From the NCBI RefSeq assembly GCF_050717535.1, contig NZ_JBOITM010000069.1, forward strand, positions 1-64,000: DNA of 64,000 nucleotides, in the 5' to 3' direction. How positions within the stretch are numbered: the stretch's first letter is position 1; each line of letters begins with the position of its first letter. The notes beneath the pieces were generated by a model, which did not search any database, was not told the origin of the DNA, and worked only from the letters and a program-made list of their open reading frames with translations. A program made the translations under genes and the position numbers. The DNA is from Clostridium_AD sp050717535 (lineage in GTDB: Bacteria; Bacillota; Clostridia; Clostridiales; Clostridiaceae). This document shows positions 42,641-50,702 of the stretch, in pieces.

Positions 42641-43315
42641 ATGAAAAATAAAGAAAAAATAATTGGATCTATAGCTATTTTGTGCATAAGCATTATTTTT
42701 ATAATTACTGGTTTCGCATTGTCAAGTCAGAAGGGAAATGTTAATGCTGCAGATTATAAGGATATATTTGTAGAAGATGATAAAACTACAGAAGCTTATA
42801 AAATTGCAGAAAAAAAACAAGCAGCTGTAGTTATTGCACCCTCATCCAATATAGTAGAGGATAGTAATATTAAAGTGGATATAAAAGGAGAAGTGAAAGC
42901 CCCAGGTGTTTATGAAATAAAAAAGGAAAGTAGAGTAACTGATCTTATAAAACTAGCAGGCGGGGTTACAGATGCTGCTGACCTTGATGCTACTAATCTT
43001 TCTGAAAAACTAAAGGATGAAGAGTGTGTTGTGATTTATAAAAAAGGGGAGAAAGATAAAGTACAAAATTTACAGGGTAATATTACAACTCCTACAGTTT
43101 CAATCTCCACTGTGAAAGAAGCCATTATTAACTTAAATACTGCAACCAAAGAAGAGTTAAAAACTCTTACAGGTATAGGAGATGTTAAAGCTGATGCCAT
43201 AATTAAATATAGAGAAGAAAATGGAGGATTTAAAACAGTAGATGAACTAACAAAAGTGGGTGGTATTGGGGAAAAGACCTTAAGCAAATTCATTGATAAG
43301 GTAGACATAAAGTGA
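42641..43315 (+). CDS. ComEA-like protein with SLBB and helix-hairpin-helix domains
   Basis: The protein has 224 residues. The N-terminal membrane segment is IIGSIAILCISIIFIITGFAL. A SLBB domain (about 80-140) contains DIKGEVKAPGVYEI and VTDLIKLAGGVTDAADLDA. A tandem HhH DNA-binding domain (about 160-222) contains INLNTATKEELKTLTGIGDV and VGGIGEKTLSKF. ComEA binds incoming double-stranded DNA at the membrane during transformation; no comEC follows here, so the gene is detached from the usual operon. AAGGAGGAG precedes the ATG. Confidence 0.9.
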   Translation: MKNKEKIIGSIAILCISIIFIITGFALSSQKGNVNAADYKDIFVEDDKTTEAYKIAEKKQAAVVIAPSSNIVEDSNIKVDIKGEVKAPGVYEIKKESRVTDLIKLAGGVTDAADLDATNLSEKLKDEECVVIYKKGEKDKVQNLQGNITTPTVSISTVKEAIINLNTATKEELKTLTGIGDVKADAIIKYREENGGFKTVDELTKVGGIGEKTLSKFIDKVDIK

Positions 43316-43389
43316 CTAATGGTATAAAATTATCTTGGAGATTTAGTAAAAATGAATGTGTTTTATTTATCTTTGAAAATACAATGAGG

Positions 43390-43435
43390 GAAAACAATTA
43401 GTAATTGTTTTCTACACCAGAGCACTAGAAGGAGG
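43390..43435 (+). promoter_or_regulatory. Leader motif copy before selD (hairpin-CCAGAG-N7-AGGAGG)
   Basis: A perfect 10-bp hairpin, GAAAACAATT (43390-43399) with AATTGTTTTC (43403-43412), is followed by TACA, CCAGAG (43417-43422), seven bases, then AGGAGG (43430-43435), the selD ribosome binding site. CCAGAG is complementary to CTCTGG at 43473-43478 just before the UGA codon, so pairing would enclose the start region. Confidence 0.65.
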
Positions 43436-43440
43436 ACAAT

Positions 43441-44469
43441 ATGGATAAGAGACTTACAGAATTTTCGAAAACCTCTGGCTGAGCAGCTAAAATAGGGCCG
43501 GGGGCCTTGGCGGAAATATTAGATAAATTACCTAAAATGGAAAGTGAAAATTTGATTGTTGGAATAGAAACATCGGATGACGCAGCAGTATACAAATTAA
43601 GTGATGAAATTGCAGTTATTCAAACCTTAGACTTTTTTACACCTGTGGTTGACGATCCATATATCTTTGGACAAATAGCAGCAGCAAATTCATTAAGTGA
43701 TGTGTATGCTATGGGAGGAAAACCAACACTTGCATTAAATATAGTATGTTTTCCTAATTGTTTAAATATAGATATACTTGGAGAGATTTTAAAAGGTGGA
43801 GCAGATAAAGTACTAGAAGCTGGAGCAATAGTAATGGGTGGCCATTCAGTACAAGATGATGAACCTAAATACGGTCTATCAGTGATGGGAATTGTGCATC
43901 CTGATAAAGTTCTTAGAAATTATGGCTGTAATGTAGGAGAGGTATTAATTTTAACAAAAACATTGGGTACTGGTATAATCAGCACAGCAATAAAAGCTGA
44001 AATGGCATCGAAAGAGGCTTATGATATTGCAGTAAAAATTATGAGTACTTTAAACAAATATGCTGGAGAAATTATTATGGAGCATCAAATAAGTGCTTGT
44101 ACGGATATAACAGGCTTTGGTATTATGGGCCACTGCTATGAGATGGCCCAGGGATCAAATATAAGTTTGAAATTATTTAAAGAAAACATACCATATATAA
44201 AAGAGGCCAAAGAGTATGCAAAGATAGGTCTAGTACCTGAAGGAACTTATAACAATAAAGCATACTTAGAAGGTAAATATCAGCTTAATAACATACCAGA
44301 ATGGTTAGAGGATATACTATTCGATCCTCAAACTTCGGGTGGACTTTTAGTATCTTGCACAAAAGAAGAAGCAAAAAAACTTATGATTAGGTTAAATGAG
44401 TTAGAACTAAAATCTCAAATCATTGGAGAAGTAATACCACTGCAAGATAAGTATATTATCGTTGAATAA
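43441..44469 (+). CDS. selD: Selenophosphate synthetase (a selenoprotein, in-frame UGA)
   Basis: The gene has 342 codons when TGA at 43480-43482 is read as selenocysteine. The start MDKRLTEFSKTSG, then Sec, then AAKIGPGALAEIL matches the SelD active-site region, where Cys or Sec precedes AAKIGPG and the Lys is essential. Downstream lie the ATP-binding parts TSDDAAVYKL, QTLDFFTPVVDDP and GGHSVQDDEPKYG. A gene caller would start it at TTG 43507 and lose the active site. The true start has AGGAGG five bases upstream. It makes selenophosphate from selenide and ATP for SelA, encoded next. Confidence 0.95.
43480..43515 (+). promoter_or_regulatory. Candidate bacterial SECIS element of selD
   Basis: Directly after the TGA, GGGCC and GGCCT (about 43495-43510) can form a short GC-rich stem with a G-rich apical loop. 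Bacterial SECIS hairpins lie within about 40 bases of the UGA and are bound by SelB. I judged the fold by eye only. Confidence 0.5.
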
Positions 44470-44535
44470 TTTAATTAATAGAATGATTTAATTAAAAGAA
44501 TAATTTAATTACAAAATAAATTGGGGGTGATTGCA

Positions 44536-45915
44536 ATGAATACAGAATTATTAAGAAGTTTACCTAAGGTAGATGAACTGCTTCAAGAAGAGACAATAAA
44601 GCAGCAGTTGGAGATTAGTATGAGAGTTCTTGTATTAGATTCATTAAGAGAGGCTATAGAAGATTTTAGAAAAGCAATTTTAAATGATGAAATACAGTCA
44701 TTAACAAAAGAAGAGGTAATAATCCATTTTATTAAATTACTAAATAAAAAAAACCTTCCAAAGCTTAGAAAAATTATAAATGCTACGGGAACGGTGGTTC
44801 ACACAAATTTAGGAAGATCTCTTTTATCAAAGGATGCAATTGACAGGGTAATTAATGTTGCTGAAAATTATAATAATCTTGAATATGACATAGAGAAGGG
44901 CAAAAGAGGGTCTAGATATTCACATATAGAGGATATTCTTATAAAAATAACTGGTGCAGAGGCCGCTATGGTGGTAAACAACAATGCAGCGGCAGTAATG
45001 CTTGCGCTAGATACACTTTGTAGGGAAAAGGAAGCAATAGTATCTAGAGGACAATTAGTTGAAATTGGGGGATCTTTTAGAGTTCCTGACATTATGAAAT
45101 TTAGTGGAGCTAAACTAGTAGAAGTAGGTACAACAAATAGAACCCATTTATATGATTATCAAGATAATATTACTGAAAATACAGGAGTACTATTAAAAGT
45201 ACATACTTCTAATTTTAAAATCGTGGGATTTACGCAGGAAGTATCTATAGAAGCCTTAGTAAAGCTAGGAAATGAAAACGATGTGCCAGTAATTGAAGAT
45301 ATAGGTAGTGGTGTGCTAATAGATTACTCTAAATATGGTTTTGTTTATGAACCAACAGTTCAAGAAAGTATAAGAAAAGGTATAGATGTAGTGACATTTA
45401 GTGGAGATAAGATGTTAGGTGGTCCTCAAGCTGGAATTATAGTAGGAAAAGCCAAGTATATTAATAGAATGAAAAAAAATCAATTAACTAGAGCTCTAAG
45501 AATAGATAAAATGACTTTGGCGGCTTTAGAAGGTACACTTAAGTATTATCTAGAAGAAACTGAGGCTATTAAAAACATACCAACATTAAATATGCTTTTA
45601 TGCCCTCTCGATATGCTTAAGAAAAGAGCACAAAAGCTAAAAAGAAAGCTTCAGAATAAAACTGATAAATTTACTTTTACAATAGATAATGACTATTCAA
45701 TGGTTGGTGGTGGTTCCATGCCCACAGAAAAAATAGAAACTTACGTCATAAAAATAAAAAGTGAAAGTTTTACTGCACCACAAATAGAAGAAAATTTAAG
45801 AATGAATGAAGTAGCTATAATCACCAGAATTAATAACAATGAGGTAATAATGGACCTTAGGACACTATTCGAAAAGGATTATGGAATTATTACAGAGGCT
45901 TTTAGGACAATGTAA
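44536..45915 (+). CDS. selA: L-seryl-tRNA(Sec) selenium transferase
   Basis: The protein has 459 residues from ATG 44536, eight bases after GGGGGTG. It is a PLP enzyme converting Ser-tRNA(Sec) to Sec-tRNA(Sec). The conserved stretches are LRKIINATGTVVHTNLGRSLL, EYDIEKGKRGSRYSH and the PLP-Lys segment TFSGDKMLGGPQAGIIVG (Lys near 293), plus EDIGSGVLIDYSKYG. The gap to selD is short and AT-rich with three ATTTAATTA-like units. Confidence 0.97.
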   Translation: MNTELLRSLPKVDELLQEETIKQQLEISMRVLVLDSLREAIEDFRKAILNDEIQSLTKEEVIIHFIKLLNKKNLPKLRKIINATGTVVHTNLGRSLLSKDAIDRVINVAENYNNLEYDIEKGKRGSRYSHIEDILIKITGAEAAMVVNNNAAAVMLALDTLCREKEAIVSRGQLVEIGGSFRVPDIMKFSGAKLVEVGTTNRTHLYDYQDNITENTGVLLKVHTSNFKIVGFTQEVSIEALVKLGNENDVPVIEDIGSGVLIDYSKYGFVYEPTVQESIRKGIDVVTFSGDKMLGGPQAGIIVGKAKYINRMKKNQLTRALRIDKMTLAALEGTLKYYLEETEAIKNIPTLNMLLCPLDMLKKRAQKLKRKLQNKTDKFTFTIDNDYSMVGGGSMPTEKIETYVIKIKSESFTAPQIEENLRMNEVAIITRINNNEVIMDLRTLFEKDYGIITEAFRTM

Positions 45916-45960
45916 AAATAGGTTGCATGCCTATATTTTTATAGAAAGGATGTTGCTTAA

Positions 45961-47877
45961 ATGAAGCATATTATTATAGGAACAGCAGGTCATATAGATC
46001 ACGGTAAAACAACTTTAATTAAAGCTTTAACGGGTAGAGAAACAGATACTTTAAAAGAAGAAAAGGATAGAGGAATTTCTATAAATTTAGGATTCACCTA
46101 TTTTGATTTACCATCTGGTAGGAGAGCTGGAATTATTGATGTTCCGGGTCATGAAAAATTTATTAAGAATATGCTAGCAGGTATAAGCAGTATAGATGTG
46201 GTTCTACTGGTCATAGCAGCGGATGAGGGGATTATGCCTCAAACCAGGGAGCATTTTGAAATATTACAATTGTTAAATGTTAAAAAAGGAATTATAGTGC
46301 TTACAAAATCTGATTTAGTGGATGCTGAATGGATTGAAATGATTAAGGGGGATTTGACTCAGGAATTTAAAGGTACATTCCTAGAGAATGCACCTATTCA
46401 CGCAGTATCATCAAAAACTAAAACAGGCTTTGAAGCTCTAGTTGTGGATATAGATAAAATAACAGAAGAAGTTGCGGCCAAAGATACGGAAGGACATTTT
46501 AGGTTGCCTGTGGATAGAGCATTTTCTATAAGTGGGTTTGGCAGTGTTGTGACTGGAACAATAATAAGTGGAAGAGTAAAAGTAGGAGATACTATAGAAG
46601 TATATCCTTCGAAAATAGTTACAAAGGTTAGAGGTATCCAGATTCATGATAAACCTTGTGAGTTCGGAGAAGCAGGTCAAAGGTGTGCTATAAATCTAGC
46701 TAATATAAAATTAAGTGAAATAGGCAGGGGAGATGTGGTTTCAAAAGTAGACATAATGGAACCTTCTTTCTCAATTGATTGTGTGCTTTATTATCTAAAA
46801 AGTGCAAAAAAACCACTAGTTAATAGGCAAAGAGTTAGATTATATCATGGAACAGATGAAATTTTGTGTAGAGTTGTTATTTTAGATAAAGAGGAAATAG
46901 CCCCAGGAGCAAGTGCTTATGTACAATTAAGATTAGAAAAACAGATTAATGCTCAAAGAAACGACAGATTTGTGCTTAGAAGCTATTCACCTATGTACAC
47001 TATAGCAGGGGGTATGATTATCAATCCTTCCGCTGAGAAAGCTAAAAGATTTAATGAAAAGTATATTGAGGACCTTAAGATTAAAGAGAGTGGAACAACT
47101 GAAAATATTTTAGAAAATACGCTTATTAAATTAAGTGGAGATTACCCAGATACCGCTGTGATATTAAAAGCACTAGGTAAAAATGAACAAGGCATAGAAG
47201 ATAAATTACAAACCCTGGTAGAGGATAATATAATAATTAAACTAACAGCCTTGGATAAGACCATATATATACATAAGGATTTTATAAAGCAAAAGATAGA
47301 GGAAATAGAGCGAATTTTAAAAGCATATCATAATGAAAATCCACTTAAGGGTGGAATGCCAAAAGAAGAAATTAAGAATAAAATTTTTGGAAAAAATATA
47401 AAGCAAAAGACTTATGATGAATTATTGATGTTAATGGAAAATAGAAATGCTATAAAAGTATTTGAAAAATTTGTATCTTTATACGATTTTAGGATAGAAT
47501 ATACAAATGAGCAAGAAAGCATAAAAGAAAATATTATTTTAGCCTATGATAAAGGACAATATAGTCCTCCTAAATATAGTGATTTAGTCCAAAGTGAAAA
47601 GGATAAAAAGAACTTTAAAATGGTTTTTGATTCCCTTATAGATAATGAACAATTAATAAAAGTAGCTGAGGATTGTGTATTTACAAAGCAGCATTATGAA
47701 AATGCAAAAGTTTTAGTGTATGATTATATAAAAGAAAATGGTAGCATAGCAGCATCCACCTCTAGGGGAGTCTTTGATACAAATCGAAAATTTGCTGTAG
47801 CCCTTTTAGAACATTTTGATAGCATAAAATTAACTAAAAGAGTAGAAAATGATAGGGTGCTGTATAAGGAAATTTAG
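45961..47877 (+). CDS. selB: Selenocysteine-specific elongation factor
   Basis: The protein has 638 residues. The G domain opens with IIGTAGHIDHGKTTLIKALT (G1), then GISINLGFTYFDL, DVPGHEKFIKNML (G3) and TKSD (G4). EF-Tu-like barrel domains follow, and the last 250 residues are winged-helix repeats that bind the SECIS hairpin (GMPKEEIKNKIFGKNI, VLVYDYIKENGSIAASTSRG). It delivers Sec-tRNA(Sec) to UGA codons. It follows selA by 45 bases and is followed by selC. Confidence 0.97.
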   Translation: MKHIIIGTAGHIDHGKTTLIKALTGRETDTLKEEKDRGISINLGFTYFDLPSGRRAGIIDVPGHEKFIKNMLAGISSIDVVLLVIAADEGIMPQTREHFEILQLLNVKKGIIVLTKSDLVDAEWIEMIKGDLTQEFKGTFLENAPIHAVSSKTKTGFEALVVDIDKITEEVAAKDTEGHFRLPVDRAFSISGFGSVVTGTIISGRVKVGDTIEVYPSKIVTKVRGIQIHDKPCEFGEAGQRCAINLANIKLSEIGRGDVVSKVDIMEPSFSIDCVLYYLKSAKKPLVNRQRVRLYHGTDEILCRVVILDKEEIAPGASAYVQLRLEKQINAQRNDRFVLRSYSPMYTIAGGMIINPSAEKAKRFNEKYIEDLKIKESGTTENILENTLIKLSGDYPDTAVILKALGKNEQGIEDKLQTLVEDNIIIKLTALDKTIYIHKDFIKQKIEEIERILKAYHNENPLKGGMPKEEIKNKIFGKNIKQKTYDELLMLMENRNAIKVFEKFVSLYDFRIEYTNEQESIKENIILAYDKGQYSPPKYSDLVQSEKDKKNFKMVFDSLIDNEQLIKVAEDCVFTKQHYENAKVLVYDYIKENGSIAASTSRGVFDTNRKFAVALLEHFDSIKLTKRVENDRVLYKEI

Positions 47878-47977
47878 ATTAAATCTAATGTAATTAATAA
47901 TTCGACAAAATTGTGCATAATGTTATTGATGTTAGAAACATTATGTGTTACAATGAATACTGAAAACAAAGCTAATG

Positions 47978-48074
47978 GGAGTAGATAGGTGCTGGTGTGC
48001 CTGCCAGTCTTCAAAACTGTGTTGTCGTGCTAATACCACGATGGGTGTGTTCGATTCACACATATTCCCGCCAA
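47978..48074 (+). tRNA. selC: tRNA-Sec(UCA)
   Basis: This 97-nt gene has an unusually long variable arm and anticodon loop CTTCAAA with anticodon TCA. The acceptor GGGAGTA pairs with TATTCCC, the T-loop is TTCGATT, and CCA is encoded. It lies 100 bases after selB, completing the selDABC set. Confidence 0.95.
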
Positions 48075-48090
48075 TTAATTCGACATATTG

Positions 48091-48136
48091 CGGCTCAGAT
48101 ACATAATTTTTATGTTATCTGGGCCGCTTTTTATTT
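48091..48136 (+). terminator. Terminator of the sel operon
   Basis: GCGGCTCAGATA pairs with TATCTGGGCCGC (one wobble), with an inner ACATAA/TTATGT pairing, then T5. It follows the tRNA by 16 bases. Confidence 0.88.
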
Positions 48137-48159
48137 TTTGAAATATGATTGTAATGTTA

Positions 48160-49050
48160 TTATATGAAATTATTTATTTCATCAATAACCATTTCTTCAT
48201 TATCTATAAAGGAACAATGCGCTGCGTTTTTTATAACTGAAACTTTTGCATTTATACCTATATCCGTTGCTATATTATATGCAGAATCGATAGATAGAAT
48301 TTTGTCATGATCACCAATCAGCACTAGGGTAGGCATTGTAATTTTGTCCACTTCATCTGTTCCATCTTTCACACCATTATTTGTATGTGATATGTTAAAT
48401 ATCTGAGCAGGCCAAGCTACATCAGGAAAGTTTACAACAGTCATAGTTTCGTCTATTAATTCATTGTAGTAATTTTCTTTAGGTGCTTTAAAACTAAAAA
48501 CTGTAGCATCTAGAATTGCCCTGATAATTATTCTGTCTTTATTTTTTAATGCTATAGCACAAGGAATTAACTGAACTTTATCACACATAACCTGCTCACG
48601 AATTGTCCAATATTTATTGAGAAGGGCATGACCCTCATTGTCTTTGGCAGGGAAAGGATAGCCTTTACATGTGGGAGAATCTATTAGTATTAATTTTTCA
48701 ACCATATCTGCATGATCTGCGGCAAACTGCAAACAAATAGTGCCGCCCATAGACAAACCAACTAGATTAAAGCTTAAAATACCTATCTTTTGCGCAAACA
48801 TCCAGATGTCTTCTGAAAATTGTCTCATATACTCTACAGGTGTATTGTATGAAGAACCACCTGCACCCCTTAAATCAATTGCATATGCTTTATAGTCCTC
48901 TGGTAGATTTTCCATAAAGTGTTCCCAATATTTTGATGTAACAATATTACCATGCACCAATAATAAAATATTCCTGCCTTTACCACTTTCCCTATAGGCC
49001 ACTGCTTCTCCATTAGCTATAATAACTTTTTTTAATTCAACTTTATTCAT
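48160..49050 (-). CDS. Alpha/beta hydrolase
   Basis: The protein has 296 residues. The oxyanion segment is LLVHGNIVTSKYW, the nucleophile elbow NLVGLSMGGTI (Ser near 102), the acid LVLIGDHDKILS and the catalytic His IKNAAHCSFI. A cap region of about 100 residues lies between. The substrate is unknown; enol-lactonase or esterase types look alike. It is divergent from the CoA-transferase gene, and a minus-strand sigma-54 promoter faces it, so it probably belongs to the same catabolic module, perhaps releasing the acid that the CoA-transferase activates. AAAGGAGGT precedes the ATG. Confidence 0.88.
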   Translation of the reverse strand: MNKVELKKVIIANGEAVAYRESGKGRNILLLVHGNIVTSKYWEHFMENLPEDYKAYAIDLRGAGGSSYNTPVEYMRQFSEDIWMFAQKIGILSFNLVGLSMGGTICLQFAADHADMVEKLILIDSPTCKGYPFPAKDNEGHALLNKYWTIREQVMCDKVQLIPCAIALKNKDRIIIRAILDATVFSFKAPKENYYNELIDETMTVVNFPDVAWPAQIFNISHTNNGVKDGTDEVDKITMPTLVLIGDHDKILSIDSAYNIATDIGINAKVSVIKNAAHCSFIDNEEMVIDEINNFI

Positions 49051-49090
49051 AAATGTACCTCCTTTAAAAATATGTTATATACAATAAGTA

Positions 49091-49107
49091 AGCAAATATT
49101 ATGCCAC
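49091..49107 (-). promoter_or_regulatory. Sigma-54 promoter facing the hydrolase gene
   Basis: On the minus strand the sequence is GTGGCATAATATTTGCT, with GG and GC in the invariant -24/-12 spacing and matching TGGCA and TTGC. The predicted start is about 30 bases before the hydrolase ATG. Confidence 0.75.
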
Positions 49108-49154
49108 TGAAAGAATGAACAAGGTACTATGATGCATAATAAAATATTTGAAAA

Positions 49155-49181
49155 ACATATGTAACATAACGTTACATATGT
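49155..49181. promoter_or_regulatory. 27-bp palindrome, candidate activator binding site
   Basis: ACATATGTAAC (49155-49165) and GTTACATATGT (49171-49181) are perfect inverted repeats separated by five bases. It lies between two divergent sigma-54 promoters, about 50 bases from the edge of one and 100 from the other, which suits an upstream activating sequence of a sigma-54 activator. Confidence 0.75.
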
Positions 49182-49280
49182 ACATAAATATTACACATAT
49201 TTGCAGGCAATATTATTACATAATGGTTTTCTAGTGCTTAAAATTACCAGCTTTTATCAATATATTTGTTAATAACGTAA

Positions 49281-49297
49281 TTGGCATAGTAATTGCT
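49281..49297 (+). promoter_or_regulatory. Sigma-54 promoter of the CoA-transferase operon
   Basis: TTGGCATAGTAATTGCT matches the -24 (TTGGCA) and -12 (TTGCT) elements with correct spacing. The ATG of the CoA-transferase gene follows 49 bases after it. Confidence 0.8.
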
Positions 49298-49345
49298 CTA
49301 TATATAATAAAAACAGTTACATATTTATACGAGGAGGAATAGTTA

Positions 49346-50674
49346 ATGATAAATTTAAAAGAAGGTTACGACAAAAAAGTAAAAACTATTAAAGAAGCTT
49401 TAGGTTTAATTAAATCTGGTGATTTTATAATTGTTGCTCAAGCAGGTGCAGAACCTATAGCATTATTAGATGAACTTCATACCATTAAGGATAATGGGGT
49501 TAGAGGAGTTGAAATTCAAACTTGCTTGCCAATGAAAAACTATGAATTTATGAAAAACCCTGATTTGAAGGATGTTATTTTCAATCATGGTTGGTACTTT
49601 ACCAAAGCATTAAGAGATGCTCAAAGAAATGGTAATGCTACCTATACACCTCAACATGCTCACATAGCCTTATGGAAGAAACTTTCAGGGCTTAAAGGAA
49701 GGAGAGTTGTATTATTTTGCACATGCTCTCCAGTAGATAAGCACGGGTATTTATCTCTTTCCATAAGCAACATATATGAAAGGGAACTAATAGATGCGGG
49801 TGCACATGTAATATGTGAGATATCACCAAGTTACCCAAGAACATTTGGTGATAATATTGTTCATGTAAGTGAAGTTGATGCAATAGTTGAAACAAACAGA
49901 TCCGTCCCAGAAGTAAATTTAGCGCCTTATACAGATACTGATAAGAAAATTGGACAATATATAGCAAACATTGTTGAAGATGGTTCTACAATTCAGCTTG
50001 GTATTGGAAATATACCTAATGCAGTGGCAGTAGAACTTAGGACTAAGAAGCACCTTGGTATCCATACAGAAATGTTCACAGAATCAATGTTGGATTTAAT
50101 AGAGTGTGGTGCTATTGATAATTCTCAAAAAGGATTTTATGATGGCTATTCAGTTTGTGCATTTGCATTTGGTAATAAGAAACTGTATGACTTTTTAGAT
50201 GATAACCCCACCGTGTTATTTAAAGCAGGTTCTTGGGTAAATGATCCCTTCCAAATAAAAAACAATAAGAAATTTGTTTCAATAAATGCTACTTTAGAAG
50301 TGGACTTAACAGGACAGTGTGCATCTGAATCCATAGGAAGTATACAATATACCGGTACTGGTGGACAGGCTGATACAGCAATTGGTTCACAAAGGTCTGA
50401 AAATGGAAAATCAATTATTGCAATGCATTCCACATATACCACTAAGGACAAAAATGGCATAGAAACACTGCAGTCTAAGATAGTTCCGTTCTTAAAACAA
50501 GGATCAATAGTGAGCTTGTCAAGAAATGATACAGATTATGTGGTAACTGAAAACGGAGTGGCATGGCTTAGAGGATTATCTGTAAGAGATAGGGTAGATG
50601 CACTTATTAATATTGCACATCCTGACCTAAGAGAAAAATTAAGATTTGAAGCTAAGAAAAATTATATTTGGTAG
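49346..50674 (+). CDS. Acetyl-CoA hydrolase/transferase-family CoA-transferase
   Basis: The protein has 442 residues and resembles 4-hydroxybutyrate and butyryl/propionyl CoA-transferases (Cat2/AbfT type). The catalytic Glu lies in LGIHTEMFTESMLDL (E242, matching E238 of AbfT), and the CoA-binding loops GIGNIPNAV and YTGTGGQADTAIG are present. It moves CoA from a donor such as acetyl-CoA to a carboxylate substrate. It is the first gene of a two-gene unit with the MFS transporter, behind a sigma-54 promoter. The exact acid cannot be read from the sequence. GAGGAGGA precedes the ATG. Confidence 0.88.
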   Translation: MINLKEGYDKKVKTIKEALGLIKSGDFIIVAQAGAEPIALLDELHTIKDNGVRGVEIQTCLPMKNYEFMKNPDLKDVIFNHGWYFTKALRDAQRNGNATYTPQHAHIALWKKLSGLKGRRVVLFCTCSPVDKHGYLSLSISNIYERELIDAGAHVICEISPSYPRTFGDNIVHVSEVDAIVETNRSVPEVNLAPYTDTDKKIGQYIANIVEDGSTIQLGIGNIPNAVAVELRTKKHLGIHTEMFTESMLDLIECGAIDNSQKGFYDGYSVCAFAFGNKKLYDFLDDNPTVLFKAGSWVNDPFQIKNNKKFVSINATLEVDLTGQCASESIGSIQYTGTGGQADTAIGSQRSENGKSIIAMHSTYTTKDKNGIETLQSKIVPFLKQGSIVSLSRNDTDYVVTENGVAWLRGLSVRDRVDALINIAHPDLREKLRFEAKKNYIW

Positions 50675-50702
50675 TCTAAATTAACGGATAGGAGGAGTTA
50701 TT

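Noticed and set aside
44470..44535. Three ATTTAATTA-like units before selA
   Set aside because: They are simple AT-rich repetition in a short spacer, with no symmetry or spacing suggesting a binding site.
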